Position numbers and translations under genes: made by a program. Below are positions 33,393 through 40,635 of a stretch of DNA of 40,635 bases, piece after piece. Every line of letters begins with the position of its first letter. The stretch's first letter is position 1. The notes beneath the pieces are model-generated. The model did not search any database and was not told the DNA's origin. It saw nothing but the letters and a program-made list of their open reading frames with translations. This DNA is from Streptomyces sp. CC53 (GTDB taxonomy: Bacteria; Actinomycetota; Actinomycetes; Streptomycetales; Streptomycetaceae): positions 1-40,635 of the forward strand of contig NZ_MKXB01000197.1 in NCBI RefSeq assembly GCF_001865245.1, given 5' to 3'.

Positions 33393-34082
33393 TCACGCCC
33401 GGTGGCAGATGTACGCCAGGGTGCCGAGCAGCAGCCGCGCCTGCGGCGCGTGCGGGGCGTCCAGGGAGGGGGCCCGCAGCCACCGGACCGGCCCCAGGCC
33501 GGCCAGGTCCGACGGCGGCGCCGTCACGTACGCGCCCGGCCCCAGGCACCGCAGGTCGAGGTCCGCGTCCTCCCAGCCCATCCGGTACAGCAGCCGCGGA
33601 AGCTCCGCCGCCGCCCCGGGCGCCACGAAGAACCGCACCCGGCCCGTGGGCGTCACGCAGACGGGCCCCACCGGCAGGCCCATCCGCTCCAGGCGCACCA
33701 ACGCCCTGCGGCCCGCCTGCTCCGCCACCTCCAGCACGTCGAACGCCCGCCCCACCGGCAGCATCAGCGCCGCGCCCGGGAACCGCGACCACGTCTGCGC
33801 GACCACGTCCAGCGGCGCGCCCGCCGGGACCACCGGGGCGAAGCCCAGCGGATGCGCCCCCGGGGCCGCGCACGCGGAGTCGCCGCAGGAGCACTCACCG
33901 GCCGAGGCGCGGGTCCCCGGCACGACGTCCCAGCCCCACAGGCCGGTGTACTCCGCCGCCGCCGTGCACTCCGCCGAGCGGGCCGCCCGGCGGCGGGACG
34001 CCGTGAACGCCGTGAATCCGGTGAATCCCGTCCACCCGGAACGCATGTCGCGGATGCGCGTGCCGCCGATCGTGAAGCCCAT
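33393..34082 (-). CDS. Bifunctional DNA primase/polymerase (Prim-Pol)-like protein, probably non-catalytic
   Basis: A 229-residue protein related to the N-terminal Prim-Pol domain. AAAEYTGLWGWDVVPGTRAS and the Cys motif ECSCGDSACAAPGAHPLGFA match the zinc-stem segment of that family. The place where active enzymes have a hhDhD motif reads AFDVLEVAEQ, so one or both metal-binding Asp residues seem to be replaced. No helicase domain follows. A T-G-F-T-x-F-T repeat (gtgaat-type 9-base units) lies near residues 18-28. It is conserved between ftsY and nsdA in Streptomyces as I recall. It may have a structural or regulatory role; the function is unknown. Confidence 0.7.
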   Translation of the reverse strand: MGFTIGGTRIRDMRSGWTGFTGFTAFTASRRRAARSAECTAAAEYTGLWGWDVVPGTRASAGECSCGDSACAAPGAHPLGFAPVVPAGAPLDVVAQTWSRFPGAALMLPVGRAFDVLEVAEQAGRRALVRLERMGLPVGPVCVTPTGRVRFFVAPGAAAELPRLLYRMGWEDADLDLRCLGPGAYVTAPPSDLAGLGPVRWLRAPSLDAPHAPQARLLLGTLAYICHRA

Positions 34083-34519
34083 GCCCCCTCCAACGGGTCG
34101 AACTCGCCGGTGGTTACGACTCGGAGTAGCGCCGTGACACTGCGTGGGGTCGTCCCTCGTTCGGGTGGTACGCAGAAGCTGCCGCGGTGGTGCGTGACCC
34201 CGCGCGCGCTGCGGTACGCCTCAGTGCGCCCGGCTCCCGATCGCCGTACGCCAAGTCAACCGCGCCCCGCTCTCCGCGCGTTCATTCGAAGGGGTGGCGA
34301 ATGGTGGCGTTTACTGAAACGGGCTCGCGGTGCGGGTGATCGTAGGATTACTTTCGGTGCATGAACTCCGGGTAGCGTTCTGGCTCATGGGTATGCCGGA
34401 GGCAAGCGGGTTCCCGTGCGGGGCGGTGCGCAGAGGCGGCGCCCGGGCAGCGGCCCGCGGCACACGGTGATCCGACAAGGGTTCGGCAACACGGCGACAC
34501 GGCAGATGGGGGCCTTTCA
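34083..34519. other. Long upstream region of nsdA
   Basis: A 437-base region between the divergent Prim-Pol-like gene and nsdA. The middle (34280-34370) is less GC-rich and contains TAGGAT at 34343-34348, a good -10 candidate without a clear -35. That would give nsdA a leader of about 170 bases. No hairpin, operator or small gene could be supported. Confidence 0.4.
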
Positions 34520-35989
34520 GTGGGCGGCAGCGGCGCAGACGGTCCTACGGCCACCGGGAAGCGCCCGAACGAGCAACTCGGCTCGTGGTTCGTGCGCAGC
34601 GGCTGGTCGAAGGGCGAGCTCGCACGTCAGGTGAACCGCAGGGCGCGTCAGATGGGCGCACACCACATCAGCACCGACACCTCGCGCGTACGGCGCTGGC
34701 TGGACGGCGAGCAGCCCCGCGAGCCCATCCCGCGCATCCTGTCCGAGCTGTTCTCCGAACGGTTCGGGGCGGTCGTCGGCATCGAGGACCTCGGTCTGCG
34801 CCCCGCCCACCAGTCGCCCTCCGTCTCCGGAGTCGACCTGCCCTGGGCTGGACCGCAGACCGTGTCGCTGCTCAGCGAGTTCTCCCGCAGCGACCTCATG
34901 CTCGCCCGCCGCGGCTTCCTGGGCAGCTCCCTCGCCCTCGCCGCCGGGCCCGCGCTCATCGAGCCCATGCAGCGCTGGCTCGTGCCCGCCCCCGCCGCGG
35001 ACCGCGCCGAGCCCGCCGCCGCGGGCCGCCGCCCCAAGCTCTCCAGGGCCGAAGTGGAGATGCTGGAGTCCACCACCGTCATGTTCCGCACCTGGGACGC
35101 CCAGTGCGGCGGAGGGCTGCGCCGCAAGGCCGTGGTCGGGCAGCTCCACGAGGTCACCGACCTCCTCCAGGAGCCCCATCCGGCCCCGACCGCCCGGCGC
35201 CTCTTCCGCTGCGCCGCCGAACTGGCCGAGCTGGCCGGCTGGATGAGCTACGACGTGGGCCTCCAGCCCACTGCCCAGAAGTACTTCGTGCTCGCCCTGC
35301 ACGCCGCGAAGGAGGCCGGCGACAAGCCCCTCGGCTCGTACATCCTGTCCTCCATGAGCCGCCAGATGATCCACCTCGGGCGGCCCGACGACGCCCTCGA
35401 ACTCATCCACCTCGCCCAGTACGGCAGCCGCGACTGCGCCACGGCGCGGACCCAGTCCATGCTGTATGCGATGGAGGCCCGGGCCTACGCCAACATGGGC
35501 CAGCCCAGCAAGTGCAAGCGTGCCGTCCGCATGGCCGAGGACACCTTCGCCGACGCGGCCCTCGACGACGACCCCGAGCCCGACTGGATCCGGTTCTTCT
35601 CCGAGGCCGAACTCCACGGCGAGAACTCCCACTCGTACCGTGACCTCGCCTACGTCGCCGGGCGCAGCCCCACGTACGCCTCCCTCGCCGAACCCGTCAT
35701 GCAGCGGGCCGTCGACCTGTTCTCGACGGACGACGAGCACCAGCGCTCCTACGCCCTCAACCTCGTCGGCATGGCCACCGTGCACCTCCTCAAGCGGGAG
35801 CCCGAGCAGGCCGCCGGCCACGCGGAGCAGGCCCTCAGGGTCGCCAAGCGGGTCCGCTCCGAGCGCGTCAACACCCGGCTCCGCAAGACCGTCGCCAACG
35901 CCGCGCGGGAGTTCGGGGACCTCCAGGAAGTCGTCCACCTCACGGAGAAGCTCGCCACCGAACTCCCGGAGTCCGCGGAAGCGGTCTGA
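34520..35989 (+). CDS. nsdA: NsdA, negative regulator of differentiation and antibiotic production
   Basis: A 489-residue cytoplasmic regulator. The N-terminal part (GSWFVRSGWSKGELARQVNR, TDTSRVRRWLDGEQPREPIP) looks like a helix-turn-helix-type segment. The rest is tetratricopeptide-like helices (KYFVLALHAAKEAG, LGSYILSSMSRQMIHLGRPD, ARAYANMGQPSKCKRAVRMA, EQALRVAKRVRSER). In S. coelicolor loss of nsdA gives more sporulation and more antibiotic, so it represses both. The target is not known from sequence. GTG start; no strong ribosome site. An internal RRGFLGSS motif is not at the N-terminus and is not a signal. It sits upstream of the nitrogen operon but has its own control. Confidence 0.93.
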   Translation: MGGSGADGPTATGKRPNEQLGSWFVRSGWSKGELARQVNRRARQMGAHHISTDTSRVRRWLDGEQPREPIPRILSELFSERFGAVVGIEDLGLRPAHQSPSVSGVDLPWAGPQTVSLLSEFSRSDLMLARRGFLGSSLALAAGPALIEPMQRWLVPAPAADRAEPAAAGRRPKLSRAEVEMLESTTVMFRTWDAQCGGGLRRKAVVGQLHEVTDLLQEPHPAPTARRLFRCAAELAELAGWMSYDVGLQPTAQKYFVLALHAAKEAGDKPLGSYILSSMSRQMIHLGRPDDALELIHLAQYGSRDCATARTQSMLYAMEARAYANMGQPSKCKRAVRMAEDTFADAALDDDPEPDWIRFFSEAELHGENSHSYRDLAYVAGRSPTYASLAEPVMQRAVDLFSTDDEHQRSYALNLVGMATVHLLKREPEQAAGHAEQALRVAKRVRSERVNTRLRKTVANAAREFGDLQEVVHLTEKLATELPESAEAV

Positions 35990-36369
35990 ACCCGCCCGCA
36001 GCCTCCCCGGTCGCCCCCGCGGCCACCTCCCCGCCCGCGCCCGCAGACTCCGGCCGCGGCGGTCCGCCCCGTACAGCCCGACTCGGTTCCCCCACCGCCA
36101 GGTCAACGGGTGCGACCGCCGCGGCCGGTACCCGTCCCCGCGGCCGCGAGCGACAGGGGCAGAGGATAGCCCCGTTACCCAACCGTGATGCGGCAGTTCA
36201 TGGTGACGTAACACACCCGAAGGGTTCGTCACCCGGCCGAAACAACGGGCGGCATCGACGGAAACCGCGCTGCGCGAATCTCCTGCGTCATAACCGGCCA
36301 CCTCCCAGCCGCGCAGCCTCCCGGCGCGCACCCCCGCACAGGCCGACCGACGACGAGGAGACCGCCGCG
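35990..36369. other. Intergenic region upstream of amtB
   Basis: A 380-base region. The first 180 bases are GC-rich with no feature seen. GlnR-like boxes lie at 36208-36243, and the amtB ribosome site GAGGAGA lies just before 36370. The region after the boxes contains CATAAC at about 36289, a possible -10. Confidence 0.45.
36208..36243 (+). promoter_or_regulatory. GlnR-type boxes upstream of amtB
   Basis: Two tandem sites fit the GlnR consensus GTnAC-N6-GAAAC: GTAAC-N6-GAAGG (36208-36223) and GTCAC-N6-GAAAC (36228-36243). Their starts are 20 bases apart. GlnR activates amtB-glnK-glnD under nitrogen limitation in S. coelicolor. The second site is a full match; the first is weaker in its right half. 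Confidence 0.8.
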
Positions 36370-37731
36370 ATGTCCCCAGGCATCCTGACGCTCGCCGCAG
36401 ACGAAGCCCCCGCGCTCTCTGCCGCCAACACCGGATTCATGCTGATCTGCTCCGCCCTCGTGATGCTCATGACCCCGGGCCTCGCCTTCTTCTACGGAGG
36501 CATGGTCCGCGTCAAGAGCACCCTCAACATGCTGATGATGAGCTTCGTCAGCCTGGGTATCGTCACCGTTCTCTGGGTGCTCTACGGCTTCAGCATCGCC
36601 TTCGGCGCCGACACCGGATCGGTCGTCGGCTGGTCCTCCGACTACGTCGGACTCAGCGGCATCGGCCGCGACGAACTGTGGGGCGCCACGACCATCCCGG
36701 TCTTCGTCTTCGCCGTGTTCCAGCTGATGTTCGCGATCATCACCCCCGCCCTCATCAGCGGCGCCCTCGCCGACCGCGTCAAGTTCGGCGCCTGGGTCCT
36801 CTTCATCACGCTGTGGGCCACCGTCGTCTACTTCCCCGTCGCCCACTGGGTGTGGGCGGAGGGCGGCTGGCTCTTCGACATGGGCGTCATCGACTTCGCC
36901 GGCGGCACCGCCGTCCACATCAACGCCGGCGCCGCCGCCCTCGGCGTCATCCTCGTCATCGGCAAGCGCGTCGGCTTCAAGAAGGACCCGATGCGCCCGC
37001 ACAGCCTCCCGCTCGTCATGCTGGGCGCCGCCCTCCTCTGGTTCGGCTGGTTCGGCTTCAACGCCGGCTCGTGGCTCGGCAACGACGACGGCGTCGGCGC
37101 CGTGATGTTCGTGAACACCCAGGTCGCCACCGCCGCCGCCGTCCTCGCCTGGCTCGCCTACGAGAAGGTCCGCCACGGCGCCTGCACCACCCTCGGTGCC
37201 GCCTCCGGCGCGGTCGCCGGACTCGTCGCCATCACCCCGGCCGGCGGCTCCTGCTCCCCGCTCGGCGCCCTCGCCATCGGCGCCATCGCCGGCCTCGTCT
37301 GCGCGATGGCCGTCGGCCTGAAGTACAAGCTCGGCTACGACGACTCCCTCGACGTCGTCGGCGTCCACCTCGTCGGCGGCATCATCGGCTCGGTCCTCGT
37401 CGGCTTCTTCGCCACCGGCACCGTCCAGTCCGACGCCAAGGGCCTCTTCTACGGGGGCGGCGTCGACCAGCTCGTCAAGCAGGTCATCGGCGTCGCCGCG
37501 GTCCTCGCCTACTCCCTGGTCGTCTCCGCCGTCCTCGCCCTCGTCATCCACAAGACGATCGGCATGCGCGTCAGCGAGGACGACGAGGTCGCCGGCATCG
37601 ACCAGGTCGAGCACGCCGAGACCGCGTACGACTTCAGCGGGGCCGGTGGCGGCGCCGCCCCCCGCAAGACCGTCCTCGCCACGGCCGACACCGCCGCGGC
37701 GGCACAGCAGAACAAGAAGGTGGACGCATGA
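36370..37731 (+). CDS. amtB: Ammonium transporter AmtB
   Basis: A 453-residue, 11-helix channel for ammonium. The N-terminus ALSAANTGFMLICSALVML has no clear cleavable signal. LAFFYGGMVRVKSTLNMLMM is diagnostic. The central FDFAGGTAVHINAGAAALGV contains the first pore His and GVHLVGGIIGSVLVGFFA the second; LLWFGWFGFNAGS lines the pore. The C-terminal tail after about residue 400 is cytoplasmic and is where GlnK would dock. ATG with GAGGAGA upstream. It overlaps glnK by 4 bases (ATGA). GlnR boxes lie upstream. Confidence 0.97.
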   Translation: MSPGILTLAADEAPALSAANTGFMLICSALVMLMTPGLAFFYGGMVRVKSTLNMLMMSFVSLGIVTVLWVLYGFSIAFGADTGSVVGWSSDYVGLSGIGRDELWGATTIPVFVFAVFQLMFAIITPALISGALADRVKFGAWVLFITLWATVVYFPVAHWVWAEGGWLFDMGVIDFAGGTAVHINAGAAALGVILVIGKRVGFKKDPMRPHSLPLVMLGAALLWFGWFGFNAGSWLGNDDGVGAVMFVNTQVATAAAVLAWLAYEKVRHGACTTLGAASGAVAGLVAITPAGGSCSPLGALAIGAIAGLVCAMAVGLKYKLGYDDSLDVVGVHLVGGIIGSVLVGFFATGTVQSDAKGLFYGGGVDQLVKQVIGVAAVLAYSLVVSAVLALVIHKTIGMRVSEDDEVAGIDQVEHAETAYDFSGAGGGAAPRKTVLATADTAAAAQQNKKVDA

Positions 37732-38066
37732 AGCTCATCACCGCCATCGTCAAGCCGCACCGGCTCGACGAGATCAAGGAAGCCCTCCAGGCATTCGGAG
37801 TGCAGGGCCTGACCGTCACCGAAGCCAGCGGCTACGGACGCCAGCGCGGCCACACCGAGGTCTACCGTGGCGCCGAGTACACCGTCGACCTCGTCCCCAA
37901 GATCCGCATCGAGGTCCTCGTCGAGGACGACGACGCCGAGCAGCTCGTCGACGTCATCGTCAAGGCCGCCAGGACCGGCAAGATCGGCGACGGCAAGGTC
38001 TGGAGCGTCCCCGTCGAGACCGCCGTACGCGTCCGCACCGGCGAGCGCGGACCCGACGCACTGTAA
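37728..38066 (+). CDS. glnK: PII signal transduction protein GlnK
   Basis: A 112-residue PII protein that senses 2-oxoglutarate, ATP/ADP and modification, and blocks AmtB. KLITAIVKPHRLDEIKEALQ starts the protein. The T-loop reads GRQRGHTEVYRGAEYTVDLV with Tyr51, the residue modified by GlnD (adenylylated in Streptomyces). GKIGDGKVWSVPVETAVRVR is the PII C-terminal signature. ATGA overlap with amtB; 11 bases before glnD. A very close pair, so all three genes form one operon. Confidence 0.98.
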   Translation: MKLITAIVKPHRLDEIKEALQAFGVQGLTVTEASGYGRQRGHTEVYRGAEYTVDLVPKIRIEVLVEDDDAEQLVDVIVKAARTGKIGDGKVWSVPVETAVRVRTGERGPDAL

Positions 38067-38077
38067 GGAGCTGCCGG

Positions 38078-40555
38078 GTGTCGAGCCTCCACCACACCTC
38101 AGGAACCTCAGGCATGTCAGAGACCTCGGGAACCTCAGGAACCGAACACTCGCAACCCGGCGGCTACGCGGCGGCCCGGCTGAGCCTCCTCCAGCAGGAG
38201 GCCCGGCCCGGGCCGTCGCGCCGTGCCGAGCTGGCCCGCCTCACCGACGACTGGCTGGCCGCCCTCTTCACCGCCGCCGCCCCGCCCCGCGGCACCGCCC
38301 TCGTCGCCGTCGGCGGCTACGGCCGCGGCACACTCTCCCCCCGCAGCGACCTCGACCTGCTGCTCCTCCACGACGGCACCGCCGAACCCGCCGCCGTCGC
38401 CGCCCTCGCCGACCGCGTCTGGTACCCCGTCTGGGACCTCGGCCTCGCCCTCGACCACTCCGTACGCACCCCCGCCGAGGCCACGAAGACCGCGGCCGAC
38501 GACCTGAAGGTCCAGCTCGGCCTCCTCGACGCGCGCCCCCTCGCCGGCGACCGCGGCCTCGTCGCCGCACTGCGCACCGCCGTCCTCGCCGACTGGCGCA
38601 ACCAGGCCCCCTCCCGCCTCCCCGCCCTGCACGCGCTCTGCCAGGAGCGCGCCGAACGCGCCGGGGAACTCCCCCACCTGCTGGAACCGGACCTCAAGGA
38701 GTCCCGTGGCGGCCTGCGCGACGCCACCGCCCTGCGCGCCGTCGCGGCCTCCTGGCTCGCCGACGCCCCCCGCGACGGCCTCGCCGACGCCACCCGGACC
38801 CTCCTCGACACCCGGGACGCCCTCCACCTCACCACCGGCCGCGCCACCGACCGCCTCGCCCTCCAGGAACAGGACCAGGTCGCCGCCGCCCTCGGCGTCC
38901 TCGACGCCGACACTCTGCTGCGCCGGGTCTACGAGGCGGGCCGCACCCTCGCCTACGCCTCCGACGTCACCTGGCGCGACGTCCAGCGCGTCCTGCGCGC
39001 CCGCTCCGCCCGCCCCCGCCTGCGCGCCCTCCTCGGAGGCACGAAACCCCAGCCCGAACGCACCCCCCTCGCCGAAGGCGTGGTGGAGATGGACGGCGAA
39101 GCCGTCCTCGCCCGCACCGCCCGCCCGGAACGCGACCCCGTCCTCCCGCTGCGCGCCGCCGCCGCCGCGGCCCAGGCGGGACTGCCGCTGTCCCGGCACG
39201 CCGTACGGCACCTCGCGACCGCCGCGAAACCCCTGCCCGCGCCCTGGCCGGCGGAAGCCCGCGAGCAGCTCATCACCCTGCTCGGCGCGGGCGAGCCGAC
39301 CCTCGCGGTCTGGGAGGCCCTGGAGGCGGAGGGCCTCGTCACCCGCCTTCTGCCCGACTGGGAGCGCGTCCGCTGCCGGCCCCAGCGCAACCCCGTCCAC
39401 ACCTGGACCGTCGACCGCCACCTCGTCGAGACGGCGGTCCGCGCCTCCGCCCTCACCCGCCGCGTCGGCCGCCCGGACCTCCTCCTCGTCGCCGCCCTCC
39501 TGCACGACATCGGCAAGGGCTGGCCCGGCGACCACTCGGTCGCCGGCGAGACCATCGCCCGGGACACCGCCGTCCGCATCGGCTTCGACGCCGCGGACGC
39601 CGACGTCCTCGCCGTCCTCGTCCGCCACCACCTGCTCCTCGTCGACACCGCCACGCGCCGGGACCTGGACGACCCGGCCACCGTCGAGTCGGTCGCGAAG
39701 GCGGTCGGGTCCGTGTCCACCCTGGAGCTGCTGCACGCCCTGACCGAGGCGGACGCCCTGGCTACCGGACCGGCCGCCTGGTCCTCGTGGCGGGCCTCGC
39801 TCGTCGCCGACCTCGTCAAACGGGTGGCCGGCGCGCTGGCCGGGGACGCCCCCCGGGTGGCCCGGCCCACGGCACCCGGCGCAGCGGAGGAACGGCTCGC
39901 CGTCGAAGCCCTGCGGACCGGCGAACCCGTCCTGGACCTGCACGCCGAAGCCGCCCCGCAGGACGGCGCACCCGAACCGGTCGGCGTGGAGCTGCTCATC
40001 GCCCTGCCCGACCAGCCGGGCGTCCTCCCCGCCGTCGCCGGCGTCCTCGCCCTGCACCGGCTCACCGTGCGCTCGGCCGACCTCCGCGCCATCGACCTGG
40101 ACCCGGCCTTCGGCAGTTCCGCCGTCCTGGTCCTCAACTGGCGGGTCGCCGCGGAGTACGGCTCCCTCCCGCAGGCCGCGCGGCTGCGCGCCGACCTCGT
40201 ACGGGCGCTGGACGGGTCCCTGGACGTGGCGGCCCGGCTGGCGGAGCGGGACGCCGCGTACCCGAGGCGGCGAGGCGTCAAGGCCCCGCCGCCCCGGGTG
40301 ACGGTCGCCCCCACGGGCTCCGCCGCCCGAGCGACGGTCATCGAGGTGCGGGCTCAGGACGCCCCCGGGCTGCTGCACCGGATCGGCCGGGCACTGGAGG
40401 GGGCCGACGTCCGGGTGCGGAGCGCCCACGTGAGCACGCTGGGCGCCAATGCGGTGGACACCGTGTACGTGACCAGCGGAGACGGCAGGCCCCTCGCGGG
40501 CGAGGAGGCGGCGGAGGTCGCCAGGGGCCTGGAACGGGCGCTGTCGACGGCGTGA
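38078..40555 (+). CDS. glnD: PII adenylyl/uridylyl-transferase GlnD
   Basis: An 825-residue bifunctional enzyme that modifies GlnK. The nucleotidyltransferase domain has VAVGGYGRGTLSPRSDLDLL (about residue 77), with catalytic Asp-x-Asp. The HD domain has LLHDIGKGWPGDHS (about 473), which removes the modification. Two ACT domains end the protein (VELLIALPDQPGVLPAVAG at about 634; VIEVRAQDAPGLLHRIGRAL at about 755). The first 30 residues contain Ser-Gly-Thr repeats (SGTSG), coded by GGAACCTCAGG repeats, probably disordered. The GTG at 38078 follows AAGGAG with a 7-base gap. In S. coelicolor GlnD adenylylates Tyr51 of GlnK. It ends 24 bases before a tandem repeat at the window edge. Confidence 0.96.
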   Translation: MSSLHHTSGTSGMSETSGTSGTEHSQPGGYAAARLSLLQQEARPGPSRRAELARLTDDWLAALFTAAAPPRGTALVAVGGYGRGTLSPRSDLDLLLLHDGTAEPAAVAALADRVWYPVWDLGLALDHSVRTPAEATKTAADDLKVQLGLLDARPLAGDRGLVAALRTAVLADWRNQAPSRLPALHALCQERAERAGELPHLLEPDLKESRGGLRDATALRAVAASWLADAPRDGLADATRTLLDTRDALHLTTGRATDRLALQEQDQVAAALGVLDADTLLRRVYEAGRTLAYASDVTWRDVQRVLRARSARPRLRALLGGTKPQPERTPLAEGVVEMDGEAVLARTARPERDPVLPLRAAAAAAQAGLPLSRHAVRHLATAAKPLPAPWPAEAREQLITLLGAGEPTLAVWEALEAEGLVTRLLPDWERVRCRPQRNPVHTWTVDRHLVETAVRASALTRRVGRPDLLLVAALLHDIGKGWPGDHSVAGETIARDTAVRIGFDAADADVLAVLVRHHLLLVDTATRRDLDDPATVESVAKAVGSVSTLELLHALTEADALATGPAAWSSWRASLVADLVKRVAGALAGDAPRVARPTAPGAAEERLAVEALRTGEPVLDLHAEAAPQDGAPEPVGVELLIALPDQPGVLPAVAGVLALHRLTVRSADLRAIDLDPAFGSSAVLVLNWRVAAEYGSLPQAARLRADLVRALDGSLDVAARLAERDAAYPRRRGVKAPPPRVTVAPTGSAARATVIEVRAQDAPGLLHRIGRALEGADVRVRSAHVSTLGANAVDTVYVTSGDGRPLAGEEAAEVARGLERALSTA

Positions 40556-40578
40556 CCGGACAGGGAGCCGGCCGTTCT

Positions 40579-40635
40579 GGCTCGGGTGGCTCGGGTGGCT
40601 CGGGTGGCTCGGGTGGCTCGGGTGGCTCGGGTGGC
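40579..40635. repeat. 9-bp tandem repeat, cut by window end
   Basis: Six full copies of GGCTCGGGT in a row and three bases of a seventh reach the window edge, all identical. In one frame it would encode Gly-Ser-Gly repeats, but no start codon is near. It lies 24 bases after glnD. The true length cannot be seen. Confidence 0.9.

Noticed and set aside
29872..34137. Open frame of more than 1400 codons on the plus strand
   Set aside because: Arg/Pro-rich shadow of the permease, glcP end and ftsY in another frame.
34900..34960. Tat signal (RRGFLGSSLALAAG) in NsdA
   Set aside because: The motif is about 130 residues from the N-terminus, so it cannot act as a leader; NsdA is treated as cytoplasmic.

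Overview
The window is a high-GC actinobacterial chromosome segment, almost certainly from Streptomyces. The evidence is the strong G/C bias at third codon positions, the many GTG starts, and a gene order (cofC, plsC-gpsA-ddl, thiL-thiD, rpmB, recG, rsmD-coaD, rpmF-rnc-mutM, smc, ftsY, nsdA, amtB-glnK-glnD) that matches, from memory, the conserved core of the Streptomyces chromosome. Most of the window is housekeeping DNA. About 5.4 kb near the middle (roughly 17.7-23.1 kb) is an accessory island.

Left part (1-17.4 kb). A partial cofC (coenzyme F420 synthesis) points leftwards. plsC-gpsA supply phospholipid precursors and ddl supplies D-Ala-D-Ala for peptidoglycan. A one-domain Lrp/AsnC-type protein, thiL-thiD (thiamine) and rpmB follow, with a strong two-way terminator between thiD and rpmB. 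Next are a FakA/DAK-type kinase, recG, rsmD-coaD, a DivIVA-like coiled-coil protein, a DUF177 (YceD) protein with rpmF, rnc (called absB in S. coelicolor, where it affects antibiotic production) and mutM. A divergent HxlR regulator and NAD(P)H:quinone reductase pair ends this part at a long hairpin terminator.

Island (about 17.7-23.1 kb). It holds a 56-residue Cys/His protein and a GntR/UTRA repressor of the KorSA type. Divergent from the repressor is a tightly packed cassette of four unrecognised small proteins, two of them Cys-rich. After these come a 91-residue protein made of four 23-residue repeats, a YjzC-like small protein, a 120-bp imperfect palindrome, a MerR/Xis-type excisionase and a tyrosine integrase cut by an in-frame TGA. 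No transfer or replication gene is recognisable. A 14-bp direct repeat at the stop codon of the neighbouring CAP-domain gene, with a second copy at 20354, is a candidate attachment-site pair. This looks like a decayed actinomycete integrative element.

Right part (23.1-40.6 kb). A CAP-domain protein, acylphosphatase, a short coiled-coil protein and smc are followed by glcP (glucose permease) facing an NCS1-type permease. Then come ftsY, a Prim-Pol-like protein that seems to lack catalytic acidic residues, nsdA (negative regulator of development and antibiotics in S. coelicolor) and the nitrogen operon amtB-glnK-glnD behind GlnR-like boxes. The window ends inside a 9-bp tandem repeat.

Several genes (ddl, acylphosphatase, smc) have a -10-like hexamer so close to the start codon that leaderless transcripts are likely. 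All gene calls come from reading the sequence and from family knowledge; no database search was run.
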